Shown here one piece after another: positions 17,124 through 24,229 of a stretch of 64,000 nucleotides of DNA. The stretch's first letter is position 1. Each line of letters begins with the position of its first letter. A program made the translations under genes and the position numbers. Under the pieces are notes generated by a model, which was not told the origin of the DNA, searched no databases, and was given only the letters and a program-made list of their open reading frames with translations. The DNA is taken from contig CALKIH010000051.1 of assembly GCA_937995335.1 (NCBI GenBank), positions 104,558-168,557 of the forward strand. The letters are read 5' to 3'. The stretch comes from UBA2357 sp002344625 (GTDB lineage: Bacteria; Pseudomonadota; Gammaproteobacteria; Burkholderiales; Rhodocyclaceae).

Positions 17124-18742
17124 GCCGTATCCCCTTCAGCCAAGGTGGCGAGTACGCTTTGCAGAACGACCGCACCGTCGGCGGTGATTCCGTTAGCGTC
17201 GATCAGCTTGAGCTGGTGGAGCCACCCGAGTGCTTGCTGGATGCGAGATGCTGTGCGGCCGGCGACGAAACCCTTGCGGCGAGCGAACCACTTGTTTCCC
17301 TCAGCGGTCAGCAACGCTACGTCGCGTCTGAGATCAACCTGCAGGCGAGACCATGTGATCTGCAGATGCTGTTGAACCGTACGAACCGCCATTTCCGCCA
17401 CGACGTCGCGCAGGGGGCGATCCTCACGCCGGAAACGCTCCAGCTCCGGGAGCACGACCTCGCGCAATCCCTGTCGCCGCCGTCCCTGGTGCGACAGACT
17501 TCGGAACTCTTGCTTATCCTCGCGCACAGCGTTGCCGACGCGTATTGCTGCCATGACCCAAGCGACGACTGTCAGCGTTAGGGCACCTGCGCCAGATTTC
17601 AGCGCGCGCCGGTACAGCAGGGGCTCAACAAGACTGTCAGGCCATCTCATCACGCCAGGCGCTGCGCCAGCGACGAAGAGCCGTAAACGCAGGCGTTCCT
17701 CCAAAGCTCTGAACGTCAAATCCGCCACGGATTCGCCGGACGACAGTAGATTTAGGTCGCGCAGCGCCGAGTCGTGCTCTTCGACGCGTTCCATGAGTGC
17801 TTCGATGACGACGCGCCGCTCCACGCCAGAGAGCCCGCCATCGGGTTGGCCCAGCACCTCGCTCATCACGGCGGCGAGTACGCCCTCCTGAGTCACCGCA
17901 ATGGCATCCCGCACACAATACGTCACCCAGCCGTCTGCAACTTGGTCAACGAGCGGCTCGCCGAAACGGTCGGGTGAGCACGCGGCGTCGAAGAATTTCC
18001 CCTCGTTCGGTGCCGACCTCTGCTGAGCCGCCATCGCGAGAAGCGCTGCATAGGTCCTGATCCGGTTCCGCTCCGTCGGTCGTGGCGCGGACGGCATGAT
18101 CGCAGCGAGCAGAAGCTCCCTTTCTTCATCGGGAATCTGATCGATCCTCACCTTGCTACCGAGCTCGCGTAGGTCGTCAACCGAAGCTGCGCCCAGGTCA
18201 TCGTCAAAAATCAGTCGCTCGATAAGTGGGGCTGTCGTCAGTCGTTGATCCACGGCCTTGGCGAGAGGAAGTCCCCGCTCCATGACAAGCGCAGGTACCC
18301 AGTTGCCTCGGCTCTTGCTGATGCCGAGTTGGTCAGATGGGCCTGTGTAGATCGTTGACGCTGGCGATTTGACCAGACTCGAGAGCTGAACTTGGGTATT
18401 ACCAAAGGCAAGACGTTCGAGTGCCTGATCGGACCCGATGAGTCCGCCGATCGACGGATCTTCGATGAGGTTTCCGAGTACCAGCGCGGATTCGACACGC
18501 GACGCGAACTCGGTGAACGTCTGCCAGCTATCAGCTCCTCCGCGTTGACCATATCGATGAATCAGCCAAGCTCGAAACGCGAGGTACCGGACCGACGGGG
18601 TAACCGTGGTGACGCCATCAAGAAGCGTGCCTCCGATCGTCTGGACAGGGAGTCTCAGACCAAGCAGGTCCAGTCCGCCAGTGATGGTCGCGCCGCTGCT
18701 GATCCATTCGGGGGCTTGAAGGGCTTTGGCGATCACCGTCAT
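17120..18742 (-). CDS. Large partner protein in the PLD operon, family not recognised
   Basis: 540 residues, read from the ATG at 18742 that overlaps the upstream stop as ATGA; its own stop overlaps the PLD start the same way. No signal peptide. One hydrophobic stretch lies near residues 390-410 (LTLTVVAWVMAAIRVGNAV), but the rest is soluble-looking and helical. The C-terminal ~60 residues (NKWFARRKGFVAGRTASRIQQALGWLHQLKLI) resemble a winged-helix-like DNA-binding end; this is a pattern impression, not a domain hit. The in-frame extension to 18802 overlaps the upstream gene and is not used. It presumably works with the nuclease. Confidence 0.65.
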   Translation of the reverse strand: MTVIAKALQAPEWISSGATITGGLDLLGLRLPVQTIGGTLLDGVTTVTPSVRYLAFRAWLIHRYGQRGGADSWQTFTEFASRVESALVLGNLIEDPSIGGLIGSDQALERLAFGNTQVQLSSLVKSPASTIYTGPSDQLGISKSRGNWVPALVMERGLPLAKAVDQRLTTAPLIERLIFDDDLGAASVDDLRELGSKVRIDQIPDEERELLLAAIMPSAPRPTERNRIRTYAALLAMAAQQRSAPNEGKFFDAACSPDRFGEPLVDQVADGWVTYCVRDAIAVTQEGVLAAVMSEVLGQPDGGLSGVERRVVIEALMERVEEHDSALRDLNLLSSGESVADLTFRALEERLRLRLFVAGAAPGVMRWPDSLVEPLLYRRALKSGAGALTLTVVAWVMAAIRVGNAVREDKQEFRSLSHQGRRRQGLREVVLPELERFRREDRPLRDVVAEMAVRTVQQHLQITWSRLQVDLRRDVALLTAEGNKWFARRKGFVAGRTASRIQQALGWLHQLKLIDANGITADGAVVLQSVLATLAEGDTA

Positions 18743-19095
18743 ATTGCCCCTGGTGCACAGAAGGTGAAGACCCCTCCGAGGGTTCGACTGAGCCGGTAGC
18801 ACAACTTGTCGATGAACGTCCGGTCGCCTTCGTCGTGTGTGGCAACGAAGGCCTTGTGGATCAAATCCAGCACGTCAGGTCGCCATGCAGCAGCGAGCCG
18901 TCGCGGTGGAGGCTGTTGGCTCGGAAAGCATCGGCAGACCTTGCTTGTGTCTTGTTCTGAATAAAGGGCCATAGCATCCCCAGTGACGTTCGTAGGTTGA
19001 AAGCGCAGGCAGGCGCTACGCCAAGTCTCCGGCTGCCAGCAGCAGTTGGGAGCGACCTTGGCTTCCAATTCCTCCCGATGTAATGTAACATTCAT
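18739..19095 (-). CDS. Small first gene of the PLD operon, unrecognised
   Basis: 118 residues if started at the ATG at 19095, which lies inside the palindromic operator; a later ATG at 18972 would give 77 residues. The C-terminal half (PDVLDLIHKAFVATHDEG then DRTFIDKLCYRLSRTLGGVF) is the more convincing part. Its TGA overlaps the next gene's ATG, matching the overlap style of the operon, which is the main argument that it is real. No domain recognised. Start uncertain. Confidence 0.45.
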   Translation of the reverse strand: MNVTLHREELEAKVAPNCCWQPETWRSACLRFQPTNVTGDAMALYSEQDTSKVCRCFPSQQPPPRRLAAAWRPDVLDLIHKAFVATHDEGDRTFIDKLCYRLSRTLGGVFTFCAPGAI

Positions 19096-19105
19096 CACAT
19101 TACAT
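19078..19105. promoter_or_regulatory. Palindromic operator between the divergent island genes
   Basis: ATGTAATG (19078-19085) and CATTACAT (19098-19105) form a perfect inverted repeat with a 12-base spacer, and inside it AATGT-A-ACATT repeats the same half-site. It lies between the ribbon-helix-helix gene and the opposite operon, overlapping the start of the latter. Short repeated half-sites are what RHH dimers bind, so autoregulation by the adjacent gene is likely. Confidence 0.6.
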
Positions 19106-19121
19106 TGTCACGAACTCCCCC

Positions 19122-19373
19122 ATGAGCATCGGTAGCAGCGGTCGCATAGTCATTGAGGTCGAGCCGGACGTTAAGCGGCAACTCTATGCTGCGCTCGCAA
19201 GGGAGGGGATGTCGCTTAAGAAATGGTTCCTGAGGAACGCTGAGGCGTATTTGGAAGAAGGGGGGCAATTGTCGTTGCTTCTACCCAAGCGCATAGGTGC
19301 TGACAAAGCTGAGCAGCCCACTGAGAACAACGCGCAGCCAGATGGACAAGAGGAAAAATGGAAGTCACTTTGA
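19122..19373 (+). CDS. Ribbon-helix-helix DNA-binding protein
   Basis: 83 residues. A beta strand (GRIVIEVEPDVKRQL) followed by two helices (YAALAREGMSLKKWFLRNAEAYLEE) gives the Arc/MetJ/CopG-like ribbon-helix-helix pattern, with a short polar tail containing QLSLLLP. It probably represses itself and the divergent PLD operon through the palindrome at 19078-19105. The next plus-strand gene, a truncated methyltransferase, starts inside its last codons. No clear ribosome site before the ATG. Visibly less GC-rich than the backbone genes. Confidence 0.75.
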   Translation: MSIGSSGRIVIEVEPDVKRQLYAALAREGMSLKKWFLRNAEAYLEEGGQLSLLLPKRIGADKAEQPTENNAQPDGQEEKWKSL

Positions 19374-19507
19374 AAGAATCACTGGATGGCGGGTTCCGAG
19401 CAACTGCTCCCCGCGTTTTATCAACTCAAGAGCGACTTGAAAGGATTGACTGGAGTTTTCGAGAGCGCGCCGACGTCCCCCCCGTTTTCAGTGGCAGTAG
19501 GCTTTAG
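19358..19507 (+). pseudogene. DNA methyltransferase N-terminal fragment, truncated by an IS
   Basis: An ATG at 19358 with AGGA upstream opens a frame overlapping the end of the RHH gene. The first ~40 residues include APRVLSTQERLERIDWSFRE, which resembles the opening of some DNA modification methylases (an E/QERLxRIDWDF start before the HPYPAKF or HPGRF-type motif). Similarity ends near 19470, and the frame then runs a few codons into IS-like sequence and stops at 19507. No catalytic motif remains, so the methylase is dead. The family call rests on this short stretch only. Confidence 0.5.
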
Positions 19508-19615
19508 AGTTCAAGAGTAATTTACCTGATTTCTAGGTGAGTGATTTGGCATAGGCTGCTGGGGTCAATCCGCCGAGTGATTTCTTGGGTCTCTCTTCGT
19601 TGTATTCCCTGTGAC
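19472..19615 (-). mobile_element. Remnant of an IS3-family element (3' end of the transposase)
   Basis: On the minus strand the frame ending at the TAG 19533-19535 reads REYNEERPKKSLGGL then TPAAYAKSLT, the well-known C-terminus of IS3-family integrase-type transposases (OrfB). Beyond the stop lies about 60 bases of IS end with a run of seven C at 19477-19483, directly fused to the truncated methylase gene. The 5' part of the element is missing, so the insertion was followed by a deletion toward ssrA. Confidence 0.75.
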
Positions 19616-19665
19616 ATGCTCAAGAGGACAAGGCCGGAAACCGCGCCAACACTGGGGGAACGGGC

Positions 19666-19700
19666 AAAAAAATCCCAACCGGATAAGGGTTGGGATTTTA
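19666..19700 (-). terminator. Terminator of ssrA
   Basis: On the minus strand AAAATCCCAACC pairs with GGTTGGGATTTT around a short loop, and the run of T continues. It begins 6 bases after the tmRNA 3' end. Confidence 0.85.
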
Positions 19701-19705
19701 GTGAT

Positions 19706-20083
19706 TGGTGGAGCCGGGGGGAATCGAACCCCCGTCCGCAAGTCATCCACAGACAGATCTACATACTTAGCCTGGCTATTTGGGTTTAACCCCCGGCTTA
19801 GCCGCCCGGCAGGCCGGCAAGGGGCGAGTTACCTAACCTTTAGCTGCAACACCAAGTAACCCAGCGCTGCTCGCGATTCCCTGTGAATGACACTGCAGCG
19901 GCTCAGCTTGCGCTAAGACCACCCGGCCCAGAGACCTGCCGGTGCAGCGCTAACCGGTATTAAGCGGCTAGAGCGAAACGCTCGTCGTTGGCGTTTGTAG
20001 TTTTCCAGATGGATTTACGAGGTCACTGGCCCTCGGTATGCACTGCGCTGCTTCACCACCCACGTCGAAGCCAGGTCGGCCCC
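19706..20083 (-). ncRNA. ssrA: Transfer-messenger RNA (tmRNA)
   Basis: 378 bases. The 5' end GGGGCCGACCTGGCTTCGAC and the 3' end with T-arm GGGTTCGATTCCC and CCA form the tRNA-like domain (GGGGCCG pairs with CGGCTCC). The tag reading frame on the minus strand, 19992 down to 19960, encodes ANDERFALAA then TAA; the resume codon is GCC. It rescues stalled ribosomes and tags incomplete proteins for proteolysis. The encoded CCA and T-arm at 19706-19738 were probably supplied by the island integrated here. Confidence 0.97.
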
Positions 20084-20147
20084 TTGTGAATCATTACCTA
20101 TATGGTGTCAATCACCTATCAATCAAGGCCGATCTTATCATGATTTG

Positions 20148-20822
20148 TCAGATAAGTCGGAGCAGCTTGAGCAGCTCGTCCGGAGATTGGATTATCGCAT
20201 CAGCGTTCCAGCGCTCGATAGGAGTGTCGAGCCCCAAGTAGCCGTACGCCGCCGCGACGGTTTTCATACATGCGGAGCGGCCGGCCTGAATGTCGCGCAA
20301 GTCATCGCCCACGTAGATACATTGTTCAGGGCGTACGCCGGCAAGCGCGCACGCATGCAGCAGGGAGTCCGGTGCCGGCTTGGGATGAGGTGTCGAGTCA
20401 CCGCTGATCACACACGCCGCACGCTTGGCGAGACCGAGTGCGGCGATCAGGGGGTTGGTATATCGACTCCGTTTGTTGGTCACGATGCCCCATTTGATGT
20501 CTTGATCGTCAAGCGCATCGAGAACTTCAGGCATCTGATCGAACAGGCGTGTTTCTACGCACAGGTGGTGCTCGTAATGACTCAGAAAACGTTCGGAAAG
20601 CGCAGCATACGGCGCGTCGCCGGGCATGAGCCCGAAAGCGGCATGCAGCATTCCGCGAACGCCACTGGAAGTATGGGGCCGGAGTACTTGCATGGCCAAG
20701 GGCTCGAGACCCTCTTCGAAGCGCAGCATATTGGCCACGCGACCGAGATCGAGCGCGGTGTCGGCAAGCGTTCCGTCGAGGTCGAACAGGATTGCTTCAG
20801 GCCGCGCGTCTAGTATGGACAA
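20148..20822 (-). CDS. gph: Phosphoglycolate phosphatase (HAD family)
   Basis: 224 residues. HAD motifs: FDLDGTLADT (motif I, two Asp), a Thr-containing VTNKR (motif II), PKPAPD (Lys, motif III) and YVGDDLRDIQAG (motif IV). It hydrolyses 2-phosphoglycolate, for example from DNA repair. The start appears to be a TTG lying within the last codons of ubiG: a stop codon lies just upstream in this frame and motif I begins at residue ~13, so no other start fits. The ubiG-gph overlap (26 bases) is a common beta/gammaproteobacterial arrangement. Confidence 0.92.
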   Translation of the reverse strand: MSILDARPEAILFDLDGTLADTALDLGRVANMLRFEEGLEPLAMQVLRPHTSSGVRGMLHAAFGLMPGDAPYAALSERFLSHYEHHLCVETRLFDQMPEVLDALDDQDIKWGIVTNKRSRYTNPLIAALGLAKRAACVISGDSTPHPKPAPDSLLHACALAGVRPEQCIYVGDDLRDIQAGRSACMKTVAAAYGYLGLDTPIERWNADAIIQSPDELLKLLRLI

Positions 20823-21498
20823 GGTAGTTCACATCGGTGTCGGAAGCCAGCGAGTACACCTTTGTCAATGGATTATAGGTAAGGCCGATGATCTGCTGAG
20901 GGTCCAGGCGCGCAGCACGGCAGTAGCGGGCAAGCTCGGAAGGGCGTATGAACTTCGCGTACTCGTGTGTGCCCGCCGGCAAGAGCTTCAGGACGTATTC
21001 CGCTCCGATCACTGCCAGCAAATAGGATTTCAGATTGCGATTCAGTGTAGAGAAGAACACGTGTCCGCCAGGCTTGACCATGCGGGCACATGCGCCGATC
21101 GTGCTGGCCGGATCGGGAACGTGTTCGAGCATCTCCATGCAGGTGACGACATCGAAGCTCTCAGGGTGGGATTCGGCGAAAGCTTCGGCGCTGACAAACT
21201 GGTAATCGACTTCGAGTCCGCTTTCGAACAGGTGCAGGCGTGCGACGCTGAGCGCTTTTTCTGACAGGTCGATACCGCTGACGTTGGCGCCGCGTGCCGC
21301 CATGCCTTCAGCCAGGATGCCACCGCCGCACCCTACATCGAGCACCCGCTTGCCAGCGATGGCTGCGATGCTGTCGATCCACTCGAGACGTAGGGGGTTT
21401 ATTTCATGGAGCGGTTTGAACTCGGATGCGGGATCCCACCAACGGTGAGCGAGATCACTGAATTTTTGAAGCTCCGCCGGGTCAGCGTTGGTTGTCAT
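20797..21498 (-). CDS. ubiG: Ubiquinone biosynthesis O-methyltransferase UbiG
   Basis: 233 residues. Class I SAM methyltransferase with motif I VLDVGCGGGILAEGMA, post-motifs VSGIDLSEKAL and VVTCMEMLEHVPDP, and the typical N-terminus with FSDLAHRWWDPASEFKPLHEINPLR. It carries out both O-methylations in ubiquinone synthesis. Overlaps gph; translated in the same direction. Confidence 0.96.
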   Translation of the reverse strand: MTTNADPAELQKFSDLAHRWWDPASEFKPLHEINPLRLEWIDSIAAIAGKRVLDVGCGGGILAEGMAARGANVSGIDLSEKALSVARLHLFESGLEVDYQFVSAEAFAESHPESFDVVTCMEMLEHVPDPASTIGACARMVKPGGHVFFSTLNRNLKSYLLAVIGAEYVLKLLPAGTHEYAKFIRPSELARYCRAARLDPQQIIGLTYNPLTKVYSLASDTDVNYLVHTRRAA

Positions 21499-21575
21499 GG
21501 TTAATCCGGTGTTGCCGATGGGTTCAAGGACTCGAATGAGGCACGATCAGTTCGGTCGACAATCTACACCAAAAC

Positions 21576-21602
21576 AAAAAGCCCTGCCGAGGCAGGGCTT
21601 TT
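21576..21602. terminator. Terminator between the OmpA-family gene and ubiG
   Basis: AAAAAGCCCTGCC / GGCAGGGCTTTT hairpin with a 3-base loop and A/T runs on both sides, placed 21 bases after the OmpA-family stop. It would terminate the minus-strand OmpA transcript before ubiG. Confidence 0.85.
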
Positions 21603-21622
21603 CGACTTCCGTGGGATCGGGA

Positions 21623-22327
21623 TTACTTGGTGCCGATCACTTCGACTTCAACGCGGCGGTCGGGTTGCAGGCACGAGATCAGTGCCGTGCGGCCCTTGAC
21701 GTTGTCGCACTGGGTGCCGGTCACCGGCTGGGTCTTGCCCTTGCCTTCGGTGTAGATGCGGTTGCTGTCGATGCCTTGCGAGACCAGATAGGTCTTGACG
21801 GCAGCAGCACGGCGCTCGGACAGTGCCTTGTTGTACGCGGCCGAGCCGATACGGTCGGTGTGGCCAACGGCCAGGATCACTTCAAGATTGACTTGCTTGG
21901 CCTTGGCGGCGAGTTCGTCGAGCGCTTGCTTGCCAGCCGGCTTCAGGACGGCCTTGTCGAAGTCGAACAGGGCATCGGCAGACAGCTTGATCTTGTCGGC
22001 GGACGGCTTGGCGGCCGGTGTCGGAGCAGGCGCAGCGGCGGCTACGGTGCACTTGGCGGCGGGAACGATGTCGCTGTCGCATGCGCAACCAACGGGGAAC
22101 TGGCCAGCCATCGCGGTTTCGGCGGCGGCCGGGCTCCAGAAGCCGGTTCTCCAGCACAGGCCGAAGCCGCTACGGGCGACGACGTTGCGGGAGTCGATCA
22201 CGTAGGGGATTTCGCCCGTCCCGTCGACGACCACGTCTTGGACCTGTGCAAAGGCGCTAGGCGCAGAAAAGCCGAGCGAAGCAATCGCGGCCAGGAGCAG
22301 CATGTGTTTCTTGGTAGTTTTGATCAT
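21623..22327 (-). CDS. OmpA-family outer-membrane/peptidoglycan-binding protein
   Basis: 234 residues from the ATG at 22327, which has CGAGGAA before it; an upstream in-frame start lacks one. A signal peptide with cleavage after SAFA (about residue 28) leads into a short N-terminal part with YVIDSRNVVARSGFGLCWR, an Ala/Pro linker, and a C-terminal OmpA domain (~residues 115-230) with the peptidoglycan signature GHTDRIGSAAYNKALSERRA. This is the small RmpM-like/OmpA type without a full beta-barrel. A partial copy of its leader region lies at 23858-24019. Confidence 0.9.
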   Translation of the reverse strand: MIKTTKKHMLLLAAIASLGFSAPSAFAQVQDVVVDGTGEIPYVIDSRNVVARSGFGLCWRTGFWSPAAAETAMAGQFPVGCACDSDIVPAAKCTVAAAAPAPTPAAKPSADKIKLSADALFDFDKAVLKPAGKQALDELAAKAKQVNLEVILAVGHTDRIGSAAYNKALSERRAAAVKTYLVSQGIDSNRIYTEGKGKTQPVTGTQCDNVKGRTALISCLQPDRRVEVEVIGTK

Positions 22328-22423
22328 GTTTTCCTCGTCGAAGGGAAGAATCACTAAAAGCGAATGGAATTTGCGAACAACAAAATGCTTGATGTTTGTT
22401 CCCTAATAACATCGCATGTTTTG

Positions 22424-23746
22424 TCATTCACCCACTAGCTTATGTTGCCACATAGCCGTTATTCCCGGCAAATCACTGTTGTGCGTTTGCAACAGTTGTT
22501 TGCCGCTATTTACGCGCGTTTCGCCGTCAATCCAGACGTGCGAGACATGCTCACGGCCGGCCACAAAAATCAGGTGGGACACCGGGTCGAAACAAGGTCT
22601 GGTTTCGATTGCCGACAATGATACTGCACATAGGTCTGCTTGTTTGCCGGGAGTGATCGATCCGATCGAGTCGTCCAGGCCGAGCGCCTCGGCAGCGTCG
22701 AGTGTGGCCATGCGCAGTACCCGGTGAGCCGGCAGGGCGGCAGCGTCGCCGGTCGACACTTTTGCGAGCAGGGCGGCCTGGCGCATTTCCTGAAAGAGGT
22801 CGAGGCGGTTGTTGCTGGCGGCGCCGTCGCTGCCCAGTCCGATGCGCAATCCGCGTTGTTCGAGCGTGCTGACCGGTGCGATGCCACTTGCCAGTTTCAT
22901 GTTGGAGCTCGGGCAGTGGGCGATGCTGCAGTTGTAGCGGCTCAGCAAGTCGATGTCGGCGCTGTCGAGGTGTACGGCGTGCACTCCGATCATGTGCGAG
23001 CCGAGCACGCCTAGCCGTGCGAGCCGCGCGATCGGGCGCAGTCTGTGCTTCGCGATCGACTCCGACACTTCGATGCCGGTTTCGTGGATATGGATATGGA
23101 TCGGGATGTCCAGTTCGCTGGCCAGCATCGCGATGCGTTCCAGTGGCGCGTCCGAGACCGTATATGGCGCGTGCGGTGCCAGCGAGAAGCCGATCCGGTG
23201 ATGGTTCCGCCACTGGTCGCGAACCTTGAGTCCTTTCGCGAGATAGTCGTCCGGATCGCTCGCATAGGCGGTCGGGAAGTCTAGAACCGGCAGACCGATG
23301 ACTGCGCGCATGCCGACATGGTCGAAGGCTTCGGCGGCCGCTTCGGGGTAGAAATACATCTCGCTGCAGGTGGTGATGCCGCCTGCGATCATTTCGGCCG
23401 CGGCAAGGAGCGTGCCGTCATAAACGAACGGATGCGATACGTGTTTCGCCTCGGCGGGCCAAATGGCGTCGTTGAGCCATTTCATCAGCGGAAGATCGTC
23501 GGCGATGCCGCGCATCAGCGCCATGGCCGCATGTACATGGAGGTTTACCAGACCGGGGATGAGCACATGCTCGTTCAGCTCGGTGACGGTATGCGCCTGA
23601 AAGCGCGCACGTGCCTGTGCTTGCGGCAGCAACGCGACGATCTGTCCGCCATTCACGGCGACGGCGTAATGATCCAGCACCTGTCCGGCCGGTTGTACCG
23701 GCACGATCCAGCGGGCATTGATCAGGAGGTCGACCCGTTCGGTCAT
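22424..23746 (-). CDS. mtaD: 5'-methylthioadenosine/S-adenosylhomocysteine deaminase-type amidohydrolase
   Basis: 440 residues from the ATG at 23746 (a TTG 15 bases upstream is less likely). Metal-dependent amidohydrolase: NLHVHAAMALMRG (the two metal histidines), GITTCSEMYFYPE, HIHIHETGIEV, IGVHAVHLD and GLGSDGAASNN with the metal Asp. This is the TRZ/ATZ hydrolase branch that includes MTA/SAH deaminases, and its position next to ubiG and gph is common in this group. The exact amino-purine substrate is inferred from the family. Confidence 0.85.
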   Translation of the reverse strand: MTERVDLLINARWIVPVQPAGQVLDHYAVAVNGGQIVALLPQAQARARFQAHTVTELNEHVLIPGLVNLHVHAAMALMRGIADDLPLMKWLNDAIWPAEAKHVSHPFVYDGTLLAAAEMIAGGITTCSEMYFYPEAAAEAFDHVGMRAVIGLPVLDFPTAYASDPDDYLAKGLKVRDQWRNHHRIGFSLAPHAPYTVSDAPLERIAMLASELDIPIHIHIHETGIEVSESIAKHRLRPIARLARLGVLGSHMIGVHAVHLDSADIDLLSRYNCSIAHCPSSNMKLASGIAPVSTLEQRGLRIGLGSDGAASNNRLDLFQEMRQAALLAKVSTGDAAALPAHRVLRMATLDAAEALGLDDSIGSITPGKQADLCAVSLSAIETRPCFDPVSHLIFVAGREHVSHVWIDGETRVNSGKQLLQTHNSDLPGITAMWQHKLVGE

Positions 23747-23857
23747 CGCTTCGCACCGCAACCCTGACGCGGCGCGCGTGCGCCGCGTGCGAAACCTCTC
23801 AGTCGGGGAAGGTCCGGATTCCGACCACGAGCCGGCGATGCGGGGCGAGGCATTCGA

Positions 23858-24019
23858 TCAGCTCTCCGCCCCACTACGGGCCACGACGTTGCGCGAATCG
23901 ATCACGTAGGGTGTCACGTTCCCGGAGTTGATGGCGATGTCCGCCGCCCCGATACCGGAGACGGTGGTGGCAAGCATCGTGCCGACCACGAGCTTCCGTG
24001 AAGCAGATTGCGAAATCAT
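23858..24019 (-). pseudogene. Truncated copy of the OmpA-family leader
   Basis: 53 residues, starting at an ATG with an excellent GGAGGAGAAA ribosome site: a signal-peptide-like start (KLVVGTMLATTVSGIGA), then TPYVIDSRNVVARSG, identical to the core motif of the OmpA-family protein at 21623-22327, then three residues and a stop. The DNA over this motif is nearly identical in both places. The OmpA domain is absent. It is either the leftover of a duplicated paralogue or a small secreted protein. Confidence 0.55.
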
Positions 24020-24229
24020 TTTCTCCTCCGCTGGATGCCGGGTCGGCAATGTTGGCGCATGTGTTGAACGGATTTAAACATACCGCAGATTGATTGGACA
24101 GCCGGTGTCCGCGCGGTTGTTGTGTGTCGTTGGCAGTGCTGGCTGCGGGTGCGGCGCGATTCGGGAGGCGGTGGGCCGGCGTGGTATCATTTAACGTTTT
24201 TTCGTCCCGGCAAAAGCCGCCAAAGTCAG

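Noticed and set aside
18739..19091. Alternative minus-strand frame at 18861-19091 as the first gene of the PLD operon
   Set aside because: It does not reach the next gene; the other frame ends in an ATGA overlap with it, matching the rest of the operon.
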